Source: Streptomyces triticisoli
GTDB lineage: Bacteria > Actinomycetota > Actinomycetes > Streptomycetales > Streptomycetaceae
NCBI RefSeq assembly: GCF_003270085.1
Contig: NZ_QFDQ01000015.1
Span: forward strand, 1 to 40,598
DNA length: 40,598 bases
Direction: 5' to 3'
Below the pieces are notes generated by a model. The model ran no database searches. It was not told the origin of the DNA and was given only the letters and a program-made list of their open reading frames with translations. Of the stretch, positions 17,342 to 26,400 are shown in pieces. The translations under genes and the position numbers were made by a program. Position 1 is the first letter of the stretch, and each line of letters begins with the position of its first letter.

Positions 17342-17805
17342 CGCGTCAAGACGACGAACGGCCCGCCGGGTCGCTGCTGCTGGACGACCAGCTGTGCTTC
17401 GCGCTGTATGCCGCCCAGCGCGCGGTGACGGCCGCGTACCGGCCGCTCCTCGACGAGCTGGGTCTCACCTACCCCCAGTACCTGGTGCTGCTGGTGCTGT
17501 GGGAGCGCGGCGAGACCACGGTGAAGGAGCTGGCCGCGGCGTTGCGCCTGGACTACGGCACGGTGTCGCCGCTGCTGAAGCGGCTGGAGTCGGCGGGGCT
17601 GGTGCGCAGGGAGCGCTCGGCCCGCGACGAGCGCTCGGTGCTCGTCACGGTCACCGGGCGCGGGGAGGAGCTCCGGGAACGCGCGGCACGCGTGCCCGGC
17701 ACGCTGCTGACGGCGACGGGGGTCGGCGCGGCGGAGGTCGTACGGCTGCGCGAGGAGCTGTGGCGGCTGACGGAACGCGCCGAGGCGGCCGCGCGGCACC
17801 GCTGA
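17338..17805 (+). CDS. MarR family regulator of the OhrR type
   Basis: The 155-residue winged-helix protein carries the peroxide-sensing signature of OhrR: DDQLCFALYAA with C20, and Tyr at +14 (Y34) and +25 (Y45, in LGLTYPQY). These are the same spacings as the reactive Cys and its two Tyr partners in Bacillus OhrR. The DNA-binding part is VKELAAALRLDYGTVSPLLKRLE, followed by the wing RRERSARDERSV. The GTG overlaps the cbiO stop, so it is translated from the nickel transporter message. No ohr peroxidase gene is adjacent, so its targets are unknown; it may control a distant ohr or this operon (inference). Confidence 0.88.
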   Translation: MTRQDDERPAGSLLLDDQLCFALYAAQRAVTAAYRPLLDELGLTYPQYLVLLVLWERGETTVKELAAALRLDYGTVSPLLKRLESAGLVRRERSARDERSVLVTVTGRGEELRERAARVPGTLLTATGVGAAEVVRLREELWRLTERAEAAARHR

Positions 17806-17811
17806 ACAGAC

Positions 17812-17848
17812 CGGATACCGGCCGGGGCCCGGCCCGGGCCGGTATCCG
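17812..17848 (+). terminator. terminator of the cbiMQO-marR operon
   Basis: A perfect 12-bp stem (CGGATACCGGCC with its complement) encloses a very GC-rich 13-nt loop, just after the MarR stop at 17805. It is convergent with the DUF1876 gene and could serve both directions. There is no T tract, which is usual in Streptomyces. Confidence 0.65.
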
Positions 17849-17898
17849 TCGGACGTGGACTCCCCCGCGAACGGAACGCGGACGGACCCCCTGCCGTC

Positions 17899-18174
17899 CT
17901 AGACGTGGATGGGCTGGGACGTGCGGCCCGATGCCTCGTCGATCTCGGTGTGTGCCTTGGTCAGGAGCTGCATGGCGAGCTCGTTCAGGGCCCTTGCCCC
18001 GGCGATCTCCTCACCGACCCGGGGCTGATTTGCGTCGGTGTGGTGCCGGCTGGCCCGCCCGTGCGCCCGGACCTCGCTGCCGTCGGGCAGACGGACCAAC
18101 GCCGCCGCCCGGGTGTGCTGGTCGTCCTCCTTGAACTCCAGCTCGACATGCCAGCCCACCGTGGTCTTCATCAT
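17899..18174 (-). CDS. DUF1876 domain-containing protein (dsRBD-like)
   Basis: The 91-residue protein starts MMKTTVGWHVELEFKEDD and continues TRAAALVRLPDGSEVRAHGRASRHH and GEEIAGARALNELAMQLL, covering the DUF1876 family from end to end. DUF1876 proteins are common in Streptomyces, often as several paralogues, and have no established function. The ATG at 18174 is chosen because GGAGG lies 8 nt upstream; the frame is open further 5' but without such a signal. Confidence 0.88.
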   Translation of the reverse strand: MMKTTVGWHVELEFKEDDQHTRAAALVRLPDGSEVRAHGRASRHHTDANQPRVGEEIAGARALNELAMQLLTKAHTEIDEASGRTSQPIHV

Positions 18175-18246
18175 GACGATCACCTCCGGAACACCTGCTT
18201 CCAGAGTGCCCCTCACCCGGCCCTCACGCACCCAAGAACCGGCCCG

Positions 18247-18371
18247 GGCCCTACCCCGCGCGCAGCATCAGCCCGATCCCGGCGACCAGCAGCCCCGCGG
18301 CAGCGATGCGCGGACGCCCGAACCGCTCCTTGAAGAACACCGCGCCGATCGCGGCACCGACGATGATCGAC
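18247..18371. repeat. 125-bp perfect direct repeat, left copy
   Basis: Every base matches 18790-18914 (offset 543 bp), and identity stops abruptly on both sides. The copy is the last 40 codons and stop of the EamA gene that lies intact to the right. The two copies bracket the initiator tRNA gene. Confidence 0.95.
18251..18371 (-). pseudogene. 3' fragment of the EamA transporter gene
   Basis: This is the duplicated last 40 codons of the intact gene at 18794-19639, including IGAVFFKERFGRPRIAAAG and the TAG stop. Left without its first 240 codons, it is joined at 18372 to unrelated sequence, through which the frame stays open as far as the tRNA terminator. No ribosome-binding site or plausible start belongs to it. 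Confidence 0.85.
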
Positions 18372-18411
18372 ATCACCCGCTGGGCCGAGAGTAAACCGCC
18401 CGGCAATATAC

Positions 18412-18449
18412 GAAGCGGAGCCTGGGCATGGATGCCCAGGCTCCGCTTC
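18412..18449 (-). terminator. terminator hairpin of the initiator tRNA gene
   Basis: A perfect 18-bp stem (18412-18429 with 18432-18449) has only two bases between the arms. It starts 6 bp past the tRNA 3' end on the tRNA strand. Such long perfect stems are the usual stop signal of tRNA genes in Streptomyces. Confidence 0.85.
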
Positions 18450-18455
18450 ATGCAG

Positions 18456-18529
18456 TAGCGGGGACAGGATTTGAACCTGCGACCTCTGGATTATGAGCCC
18501 AGCGAGCTACCGAACTGCTCCACCCCGCG
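18456..18529 (-). tRNA. tRNA-fMet (CAT), initiator type
   Basis: The gene is 74 nt with A73; CCA is not encoded. The acceptor is CGCGGGG with CCCCGCT, so the first pair is an unpaired C1/U72, the mark of initiators. The D arm is TGGAGCAGTTCGGTAGCTC and the T loop TTCAAAT. The anticodon loop CTCATAA carries CAT. The anticodon stem reads CTGGG/TCCAG, so the third of the usual three G:C pairs (31:39) is a G:U here. TAGACT, a likely -10, lies 15 bp upstream (18544-18549). Confidence 0.9.
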
Positions 18530-18789
18530 TCGTTGTAAGAACAGTCTACGCCATTCAGCGGCATCCGGTGACCAGCCAGGTCGTCACTGCATGAGCAGCG
18601 CTTGACCGATGCACGGCTGGGGACGCCTCGACGGACACCAATCCACTGTGCTCCACCCCGGATTGCCCCGGCAGCTCACCGCGATGGTGAGGGCGTCACC
18701 AGCAAAACCTGAGCCGGCCGATCAACCAGTGCGCCCACGGGTGACCAGCCCGACGCCCGCCGGGCACGACCTCGGTCACACCGGGGACC

Positions 18790-18914
18790 GGCCCTACCCC
18801 GCGCGCAGCATCAGCCCGATCCCGGCGACCAGCAGCCCCGCGGCAGCGATGCGCGGACGCCCGAACCGCTCCTTGAAGAACACCGCGCCGATCGCGGCAC
18901 CGACGATGATCGAC
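18790..18914. repeat. 125-bp perfect direct repeat, right copy
   Basis: Identical to 18247-18371; here it forms the genuine 3' end of the EamA gene. The 418 bp between the copies hold the tRNA and about 260 bp (18530-18789) in which I recognise no gene. Confidence 0.95.
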
Positions 18915-19639
18915 GATTCCCGCAGCGCGGCGACCGGTGCGAGTTCCGCCCTCGTCTGCGCCCACAGCACCAGCGCGTACGCCGTCACGGACAGCGCCGC
19001 CCCGAGCAGCCCGAGCCCGGCGTACGGCCGGAGCACGGTCGCCGTACGCCCGCGCCAGCGCCACACCGCGTACACCGGGATCACCGCGCCCTGGACCGCC
19101 ATCAGCCAGGCGATGTACCCGAGGGACGACCCCGAGGCGCGTACCCCGAGCCCGTCGACGACCGTGTACACCGCGATGGACAGCCCCGTGGCCAGCGCGG
19201 CGCCGATCGCCGCCCAGTTCGGCCGGTGCCCGCGCAGCCCCCACAGGGCGACACCGGTCAGTCCCGCGCAGGACAGGGCGATGCCCGCGGCCACCCAGCC
19301 GTCGGGCACCTCGTGCGCGAAGAGGGCCGCGAGCACGGTGACGACGAGGGGTGCGGTGCCGCGTGCGATCGGGTAGGCCTGTCCGAAGTCGCCGAGCCGG
19401 AAGGACTTCATCAGCAACACGTAGTACACGATGTGGATGGCCGCCGAGGCGAACAGGTACGGCCACGCGCCGCGCGCCGGGAGCGGGACGAACGGCGCCA
19501 TGGCCAGCCCGATCAGCAGGCCCCCGCCCGCGATCAGCGTGAATCCGACCAGCTTGTCGACGATCCGGTGGGCGATCGCGTTCCAACTGGCGTGGGTGAC
19601 CGCCGCGAGCAGCACCGCCGCGGTGACGGCCGGTGTCAC
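18794..19639 (-). CDS. EamA (DMT) family transporter
   Basis: The 281-residue integral membrane protein has about ten hydrophobic helices arranged as two EamA repeats (about 5-135 and 145-280), as in the drug/metabolite transporter superfamily. The N-terminal repeat includes THASWNAIAHR, and the C-terminal one ends VGAAIGAVFFKERFGRPR-AAAGLLVAGIGLML. The substrate cannot be predicted; relatives export amino acids, drugs or metabolites. The GTG overlaps the stop of the upstream YbaK gene (GTGA), so the two are co-translated. Its last 125 bp are duplicated at 18247-18371. Confidence 0.9.
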   Translation of the reverse strand: MTPAVTAAVLLAAVTHASWNAIAHRIVDKLVGFTLIAGGGLLIGLAMAPFVPLPARGAWPYLFASAAIHIVYYVLLMKSFRLGDFGQAYPIARGTAPLVVTVLAALFAHEVPDGWVAAGIALSCAGLTGVALWGLRGHRPNWAAIGAALATGLSIAVYTVVDGLGVRASGSSLGYIAWLMAVQGAVIPVYAVWRWRGRTATVLRPYAGLGLLGAALSVTAYALVLWAQTRAELAPVAALRESSIIVGAAIGAVFFKERFGRPRIAAAGLLVAGIGLMLRAG

Positions 19640-20136
19640 GAGGTGTGCTCGCGCACGTCCACGAGGGTGGCGCCGGCCTGGGCGACCAGCGCCTTGGGTT
19701 CCATCGGGAAGACGGTGTACGGGGTTCCGGCGGCCGCCCAGACCACGTCGTGCTCCAGCAGCGACCGGTCGGCGAGCACCCGCGTCCGCGTTCGGTGGCC
19801 GAAGGGCGGTACGCCGCCGATGGCGTACCCGGTGGTCTCCCGTACGACGTCGGCCTTGGCCCGGGTGACCTTCTGCGCGCCGAGTTCCTCCCGCACGCGC
19901 TCGAGGTCCACGCGGGAGGCCCCGTCCATGAGCACCAGGACCGGCTCCTCGTCGACGGCGAAGATCAGCGACTTGCAGATCTGGCTCAGCTCGCAGCCGA
20001 TGGCCGCGGCGGCCTCGGCGGCGGTCCGGGTCGCCTCGGGGAACCGGCGGACCTCGGCGATCAGCTCCCCGAGCCCCAGCTCGCGCAGGGCCTCGGCGAA
20101 ACGGGGGTGGGCTGCGGACTCGGGTGGCGGCGTCAT
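19636..20136 (-). CDS. YbaK/EbsC family aminoacyl-tRNA editing protein
   Basis: The 166-residue protein is a stand-alone YbaK/ProX domain. These enzymes hydrolyse mischarged tRNAs, such as Cys- or Ala-tRNAPro. Typical elements are EAAAAIGCELSQICKSLIF (with the conserved Lys), the GGVPPFGH loop and the late hydrophobic VVWAAAGTPYTVF. Which amino acid is removed cannot be decided by eye. It is the first gene of a two-gene unit with the EamA transporter. Confidence 0.9.
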   Translation of the reverse strand: MTPPPESAAHPRFAEALRELGLGELIAEVRRFPEATRTAAEAAAAIGCELSQICKSLIFAVDEEPVLVLMDGASRVDLERVREELGAQKVTRAKADVVRETTGYAIGGVPPFGHRTRTRVLADRSLLEHDVVWAAAGTPYTVFPMEPKALVAQAGATLVDVREHTS

Positions 20137-20274
20137 GGAGGGCAGGTTAGCTGCTGCCTACAGACGTCGTGTGCGGATTTCCCCGTCGCGGATCTCCCCG
20201 TCATGGACGAGGCCGGTGAGGGTGCGCCGTCCCCACGGCACCCTCACCGGCCGGTCTCTCGGCCGAGCCGGGGC

Positions 20275-22479
20275 TCAGGCCCGTACCAGTTCCCGGTCGT
20301 CGGCGGGGTCGGCCTGCTCGGTGCGCAGGCTCTCGCCCTCCACGTCGACGTTGGGCAGGGCGCGGTCCAGCCACTTCGGCAGCCACCAGGCCTTGTGGCC
20401 CAGCAGGGCCAGGACCGCGGGCACGATCGCCATGCGCACGATGAACGCGTCGAAGAGCACCGCGACCGCCAGGCCGAAGCCGATCATCTTGACCATCGAC
20501 TCGCTGGAGCCGATGAACCCGGAGAAGACGGCGATCATGATGACCGCGGCGGCCGTCACCACCCGGGCGCTGTGCCGGAAGCCGGTCACCACGGCCTGGC
20601 CGGGCTTCTCCCCGTGGACGTAGGCCTCGCGCATCCGGGTCACGAGGAACACCTCGTAGTCCATGGCGAGGCCGAAGACGACGCCCACCATGAAGATCGG
20701 CATCATCGACATGACCGGGCCGGTCTGCTCCACGTTCATCAGGCCGGACAGCCAGCCCCACTGGAAGACCGCGACCACCGCGCCGAGCGCCGCCAGCACC
20801 GACAGCAGGAAGCCGAGCGCCGCCTTGAGCGGGACGAGGACCGAGCGGAAGACCACGATCAGCAGCAGGAAGGCGAGGCCGACCACCAGGGCCAGATACG
20901 GCAGCAGCGCGTCGTTCAGCTTCTGCGAGACGTCGATGTTCACCGCCGTGGAGCCGGTGACCAGGACCTTGGCGTCCGTCCTGGCCTCGATGTCCGCGCC
21001 CGCGTCGCGGATGGCGTGTACCAGGTCCTCGGTGGCGGTCGAGGACGGCTTGGACTGGGGGATGACGGTGACGATCGCGGTGTCGCCGGCCTTGTTGGGC
21101 TGCGGCGGGGTCACGGTCACGATGTCCTTCAGACCCTTGATCTCGTCGGTGACCTTGGTGAAGGACGCCTTCGGGTCGTCGCTGCCCTTCGCGTCGACCA
21201 CGACCATCAGCGGGCCGTTGAAGCCGGGGCCGAAGCCCTCGGAGAGCAGGTCGTAGGCGCGGCGCTGGGTGGTGGAGGTGGGCTGGGAGCCGTCGTCGGG
21301 CAGGCCCAGTTCGAGGGAGGCGGCCGGGATCGCGGCGGCGCCCAGGCCGATCACGCCGAGCAGCAGTACGGCGAGCGGACGGCGGACGACGAAGCTCGCC
21401 CAGCGCGTGCCCATGTTCGGCCGGCCCGGCTTCTTCGCGTCGCGCCCGCGGCCGAGCAGCCCGCTCTCCCCGGTCGGCTTGATCTTGCGGCCCGCGTAGC
21501 CCAGCAGCGCGGGGATCATCGTGAGGGCGATGAGGACGGCGATGACGACCGTGCCGGCTGCGGCTATGCCCATCTTCGTCAGCATCGGGATGTTGACCAC
21601 GGACAGGCCGACCAGGGCGATCACGACGGTGAGGCCGGCGAAGACCACCGCGGAGCCCGCCGTGCCGACGGCCCGCCCGGCTGCCTCCTCGCGCTCGCGG
21701 CCCTCGGCGAGCTCCGCGCGGTAGCGGGAGACGATGAACAGCGCGTAGTCGATGCCGACCGCGAGGCCGATCATCGTGGCCAGGATGGAGGTGGTGGAGC
21801 CCAGGTCGAGGGCCTTGGCGAGGGCGGTGATCGTCGCCACGCCGATGCCCACGCCGATGATCGCGGTCAGCAGCGGCAGCCCGGCCGCGATCATCGAGCC
21901 GAGGGTGATGACGAGGACGACGGCCGCGATGCCGATGCCGATGACCTCCGCCGCGCCGGTCTGGGGCACGGTGTGGAGGGCGTCGCCGCCGATCTCCACG
22001 GTCAGCCCGGCGTCCCGCGCGTGCTGCGCGGCCGTCTTCAGGGCAGTGCGGGAGGAGTCCTCCAGCTCCATTCCGGAGACCTCGTAGCTCACCGACGCGT
22101 AGGCGATCGTGCCGTCCTGGCTGACGGCCCTGGTGACGTAGGGGTCGGTGACGGCGGCGACCTCCGAGCCGCCGGACAGCTCCTTGACGGTCTTCCGCAC
22201 GGTCGCCTCGTTGCCGGCGTCCGTCATCTTCTCGCCACCCGGCGCCTTGAACACCACGCGCGCGGTGGCCCCGTCGGCGTTCGCGCCGGGGAAGCGCTGT
22301 TCCAGCAGGTCGAAGGCGCGCTGTGCCTCGGTGCCGGGGATGGAGAAGGAGGTGTTGCCCGCGGCGGGCGCGGAGGCCGCGCCGACGCCGGCGAGGGTGA
22401 GCAGCGCCACCCAGATCAGGGCGACGAAGTGCCGTTGCCTGAAGGCCAGGCGGCCGAGTTTGTAGAGGAAGGTGGCCAC
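20275..22479 (-). CDS. MMPL/RND family transporter
   Basis: The 734-residue membrane exporter belongs to the MmpL branch of RND proteins. The duplicated layout is clear: one N-terminal helix (about 15-35), a large extracytoplasmic loop (about 40-170), a block of helices (about 175-340), a helix near 370, a second loop (about 395-510) and a second helix block (about 525-700). Both halves carry the proton-relay Asp-Tyr motif: GIDYALFIVSRY and AMDYEVFLVTR. The GTG at 22479 is preferred over the ATG at 22530 because GGGAG lies 10 nt before it and none before the ATG. The preceding TetR gene probably regulates it. The cargo is unknown; lipids or antibiotics are usual for the family. Confidence 0.9.
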   Translation of the reverse strand: MATFLYKLGRLAFRQRHFVALIWVALLTLAGVGAASAPAAGNTSFSIPGTEAQRAFDLLEQRFPGANADGATARVVFKAPGGEKMTDAGNEATVRKTVKELSGGSEVAAVTDPYVTRAVSQDGTIAYASVSYEVSGMELEDSSRTALKTAAQHARDAGLTVEIGGDALHTVPQTGAAEVIGIGIAAVVLVITLGSMIAAGLPLLTAIIGVGIGVATITALAKALDLGSTTSILATMIGLAVGIDYALFIVSRYRAELAEGREREEAAGRAVGTAGSAVVFAGLTVVIALVGLSVVNIPMLTKMGIAAAGTVVIAVLIALTMIPALLGYAGRKIKPTGESGLLGRGRDAKKPGRPNMGTRWASFVVRRPLAVLLLGVIGLGAAAIPAASLELGLPDDGSQPTSTTQRRAYDLLSEGFGPGFNGPLMVVVDAKGSDDPKASFTKVTDEIKGLKDIVTVTPPQPNKAGDTAIVTVIPQSKPSSTATEDLVHAIRDAGADIEARTDAKVLVTGSTAVNIDVSQKLNDALLPYLALVVGLAFLLLIVVFRSVLVPLKAALGFLLSVLAALGAVVAVFQWGWLSGLMNVEQTGPVMSMMPIFMVGVVFGLAMDYEVFLVTRMREAYVHGEKPGQAVVTGFRHSARVVTAAAVIMIAVFSGFIGSSESMVKMIGFGLAVAVLFDAFIVRMAIVPAVLALLGHKAWWLPKWLDRALPNVDVEGESLRTEQADPADDRELVRA

Positions 22480-22601
22480 GTTGACGTAACTCCCGGTCAG
22501 GTCGTGGGGCTTGTTCTGGGCAGGGGTCATCGGCCCGACGACGTGAGCGGTTCGGCGTCAGGTTGTTACGGGGGTGGTTACGGGGACGGGGACCAGCTGG
22601 G

Positions 22602-23201
22602 TCAGGGGGTGGGCACGCCGAGGGCGGGGAGGACCACGGCGTCGAGGTACGAGGTGAGGAAGGTCCGTGTCGGCGGTTGGTCGTCCAGCAGTGTCCTGGT
22701 GGCGAATCCGCCGACCAGCATGTGCAGCAGGAAGTCCAGCGCCGGGCAGTCCGGCCGGATCTCGCCCCGGCCGACGGCCCGCTGCAGCATCCGCCGGAAC
22801 TCGGCCATCTCCGGCTCCACCAGCTGTTCCCGGAACGCCTGGCGCAGGTCCGGGTTCTGGTGGATCGCCATGGCCACGCCCCGCATCAGCGCGGCGTTGC
22901 GCTCCACGGTGCAGTCGTCCTCCAGCGCCACGAGGGCGTGCAGGTCGCCGCGGAGCGTGCCGGTGTCGATCTCGTCGGTCCGGGCGGGCTTGCCGTGCCG
23001 GAGGGCCTTCACCACCAGCTCGGCCTTGCCGCCCCACTGGCGGTAGAGGGTGGCCTTGCTGGAGCGGGTGCGGGCGGCGACGGCGTCCATGGTGAGGGCG
23101 TCGTAGCCGACCTCGCGGAGCAGGTCGAGCACGGCCTCGTACAGCTCGGCCTCGCGCTCGGGCGTGAGACGGCTGCGACGCGGTGGTGCGGCCTCAGCCA
23201 T
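22602..23201 (-). CDS. TetR family transcriptional regulator
   Basis: The 199-residue protein begins with a basic stretch and the helix-turn-helix LTMDAVAARTRSSKATLYRQWGGKAEL (about 36-63). The ligand-binding helices follow, of the TetR C-terminal type found beside MMPL exporters (FREQLVEPEMAEFRRML, RGEIRPDCPALDFLLHMLVGG). It lies 122 bp upstream of the MMPL gene on the same strand, so it probably represses that exporter and itself. Two palindromes upstream of its start are candidate operators. It is divergent from the tricorn protease gene. Confidence 0.9.
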   Translation of the reverse strand: MAEAAPPRRSRLTPEREAELYEAVLDLLREVGYDALTMDAVAARTRSSKATLYRQWGGKAELVVKALRHGKPARTDEIDTGTLRGDLHALVALEDDCTVERNAALMRGVAMAIHQNPDLRQAFREQLVEPEMAEFRRMLQRAVGRGEIRPDCPALDFLLHMLVGGFATRTLLDDQPPTRTFLTSYLDAVVLPALGVPTP

Positions 23202-23285
23202 GGCCTGTCGCCTTCTCTTTCTCTCTGCGAATCTCTGCGAACGACACGGTCGGGTGCGTGTTCCGGTGTGCGTTCCGGCCCGCTT

Positions 23286-23300
23286 TTCGTACGCCACGAA
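23286..23300. promoter_or_regulatory. palindrome upstream of tetR
   Basis: TTCGT-N5-ACGAA lies 85-99 bp upstream of the TetR start. It shares the TTCGT/ACGAA arms with the longer palindrome 22 bp to its right, so the two may be a pair of sites for one regulator. Confidence 0.4.
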
Positions 23301-23322
23301 TGTAGCGCAGGGGCCGAGCGAA

Positions 23323-23337
23323 ACGAAACGGTTTCGT
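23323..23337. promoter_or_regulatory. candidate TetR operator
   Basis: ACGAAAC-G-GTTTCGT is a perfect 7-bp inverted repeat around one base, in the 207-bp gap between the divergent tetR and tricorn genes. Its size and symmetry are typical for TetR-family operators. Confidence 0.5.
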
Positions 23338-23408
23338 ACGTGGGCTGGGTCACGGTTGTCGCGTTCGCATAAGTTGCTGCGGGCCATACCCGGGCAAAGC
23401 ATGGGAAG

Positions 23409-26400
23409 GTGAGCTATCTGCGCCTGCCGCACCTCAGCGGTGACCTGCTGTGCTTCGTGGCCGAGGACGACCTCTGGCTGGCGCCGCTCGACGGTGCGGG
23501 CCGTGCCTGGCGGCTCACCGTGGACCGTACCAAGGTCGGCCATCCCCGCTTCTCGCCCGACGGGCGTCACATCGCGTACACGAGCTGGCGGAGTCTGGTG
23601 CCCGAGATCCACCTGGTTCCGGTGGACGGCGGGCCGGGCCGGCAGCTGACGTACTGGGGCAGCACCGACACCCGCGTGTGCGGGTGGGCGCCGCCCGACG
23701 AACACGGCCATCTCGACATCCTCGCCGTCACCTCCCACGGCGAGCCCTTCTCCTACTTCACCTGGGCCTACAAGGTCGCCACCGACGGTTCCCCCGGCCG
23801 CAAGCTGCCCTGGGGGCCGGTGACCGACCTGCAGGTCGCCGACGTGGACGACGGGCACAGGACCCTGCTGCTGACCGGTGCGCCGCCGCACGAACCGGCC
23901 TCCTGGAAGCGGTACCGGGGCGGTGCCACGGGCCGGCTGTGGCTGCACGGGCAACGGCTGCTCGCCGACATCGGAGGGCATCTGGACTGCCCGATGTTCG
24001 TCGGCGGCCGGATCGCCTTCCTCTCCGACCACGAGGGCGTGGGCAACCTCTACTCGTGCGCCCACGACGGCTCCGACCTGCGCCGGCACACCGACCACGA
24101 CGCCTTCTACGCCCGGCACGCCGCGAGCGACGGGACGCGGGTGGTGTACCAGTGCGCGGGCGACCTGTGGATCGTGGACGACCTGTCCCCGGACTCGGTC
24201 CCGCGGCGGCTCCAGGTGCGGCTGAGCGGAGCGCAGGCGGGCCGGCGCGGCTACCACGTGCCGGCCGCCCAGCACGTCGACGGCATCTCCGTCGACGAGA
24301 CGGGCCGGGCCAGCGCGGTCGTCGTACGGGGCTCCCTGCACTGGCTGACCCATCGTGACGGCCCCGCGCGCACCCTCATCGACACACCGGGCGTACGGAT
24401 CCGGCTGCCGGAGATGCTCGGCGAGACCGGCCAGGTCGCCTACGTCACCGACGCCGAGGGCGAGGACGCCGTCGAGATCGCCCACCTCCCCCGCGCCACC
24501 GGCGCCCGCCCACCCCGCCGCCTGGCCTCCGGCCGCCTGGGCCGCGTCCTGGAACTGACTTCCGACCCCGCCGGCGAACGCCTCGCCATAGCCTCCCACG
24601 ACGGCCGCCTGCTGCTCCTGGACGTGGCTGCCGGTGGCTCGGGAGCGACGGCGGCCGCCGGTGCCTCGGGCACCGTGGAGGACTCCGGCGGCTGGGCCGC
24701 GACGGAGAACTCCGCGACCGCGGGCGGCTCCGCGGACGTGGGCGGCCCCGCGGGCCCGGGCGGCCCCACAGACGCGGGCGGCCCCACAGGCACGAGCAGC
24801 CCCACAGAAGCGGGCTACCCCATGCGTGCAAACGCTCCCGCAGACGCGGGCGACCCCACGGGCACGAGCGACCCCACAGACGCGGGCAGCCCCGCAGGCA
24901 CGAGCGGCCCCGCCGCCTCCGGCGCCCCCGGCCCCCGGGGCGCCCCCGGCGGTGGTACCGCGGAGGGTGCCGGCGGGGGTGTCACCGAGTTGGTTCGGTC
25001 GCTCAACGGGCCCGTGCGGGATCTCGCGTTCTCGCCGGACGGAGCGTGGTTGACCTGGTCGCAGCCCGGAGTGGGACGGACGCTGCGGCAGATCAGGATG
25101 GCCCGGATCAAGGACCGGCTGACCGTCGACGTGACCGACGGACGGTTCGAGGACGAGAACCCGGTGTTCACCCGGGACGGCCGGTACCTGGCCTTCCTGT
25201 CCTGGCGCGGCTTCGACCCGGTGTACGACGTGCACACCGGGGACCTGTCCTTCCCCCTCGGCTGCAAGCCCTACCTGGTCCCCCTGTCCTCCGCGACCCC
25301 CTCCCCCTTCGCGCTGAACCCCGAGGGCCGCCCGGCCGCCGGCGGCCTGGACCCCGTCGAGGACGAGGGGGCCGAGGAGCCCGGCGCGGTGACCGTGCAG
25401 CTCGAGGGGCTGGAGAGCCGGGTCACTCCGTTCCCGGTCATCGCCTCCAAGTACTCCGCGCTGTGCCCGGTCGCCGGCGGCGGCCTGGTCTGGCTGCGCT
25501 GGCCGATCTCCGGCGCGCTGGGCGAGACGTTCGTCAACCCGGACGACACCTCCGGCCGGCCGACGCTGGAGCACTTCACCCTCAGCAAGGCGAAGAAGTA
25601 CGAACTCGTGAACCACCTCGACTTCTTCGCGGTCAGCGGCGACGGCACCCGGCTCGTCGTCGCCGACGGGGGCGACCTGCGCGCGGTGCCGTCCACGGAG
25701 GTCGGCGACAGCGACACCACGACCTGGATCGACCTGCGCCGGATCCTGCACGTGGTGGACCCGCCCGCCGAGTGGCGCCAGTCGTACGAGGAGGCGGGCC
25801 GGCTGATCCGGGCCTATTTCTGGGAGCCGGAGATGTGCGGCATCGACTGGGACGGGGTGCTCGCCCAGTACCGCCCGCTGGTCGAGCGCGTCGCCTCCCC
25901 CGACGAGTTCGCCGACCTGCTGCGCGAGGTCCTCGGCGAGCTGGGCACCTCCCACGCCTACGTCGCCGCCGCCCGCCGCAACGAGGGCCCCGCGCACTAC
26001 CAGCGCCGGCAGGGCCTGCTCGGCGCCAACCTGGTGAGCCGGGACGGCCGTTGGACCGTCAAACGGATCCTGCCCGGCGACTCCTCCGACTCCAGGGCCC
26101 GCTCCCCGCTGGCCGGCACCGGCATCCGCGAGGGCGCGGTCCTGACCCAGGTGGACGGCCGCCCGGTGGACCCGGTGGCGGGCCCGTACCCGCTGCTGGC
26201 CGGTTCGGGTGGTACGACGGTGGAGCTGACCTTCGAGCCCGCGGAGGGCGGGCCGCCCCGCCGGGTCGCCATCGTCCCCCTGATCGACGAGCGCCCGCTG
26301 CGCTACCAGGACTGGGTGGCCAAACGGAGGGCCGTCGTACGGGAGTTGAGCGGCGGCCGCTGCGGCTACCTGCACATCCCCGACATGGGCGGCTCCGGCT

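Noticed and set aside
18251..18451. 66-codon frame as a second EamA-related gene
   Set aside because: It joins the duplicated 3' fragment to the tRNA terminator region and lacks a ribosome-binding site; treated as a pseudogene fragment.
19633..23046. Very long open frame on the plus strand across YbaK, MMPL and TetR genes
   Set aside because: It is antisense to three clear genes; long spurious frames are common at this GC content, and its product is low-complexity G/D/R/H-rich without domains. The same holds for long antisense frames at 602-2398, 4452-6257 and 10577-13780.
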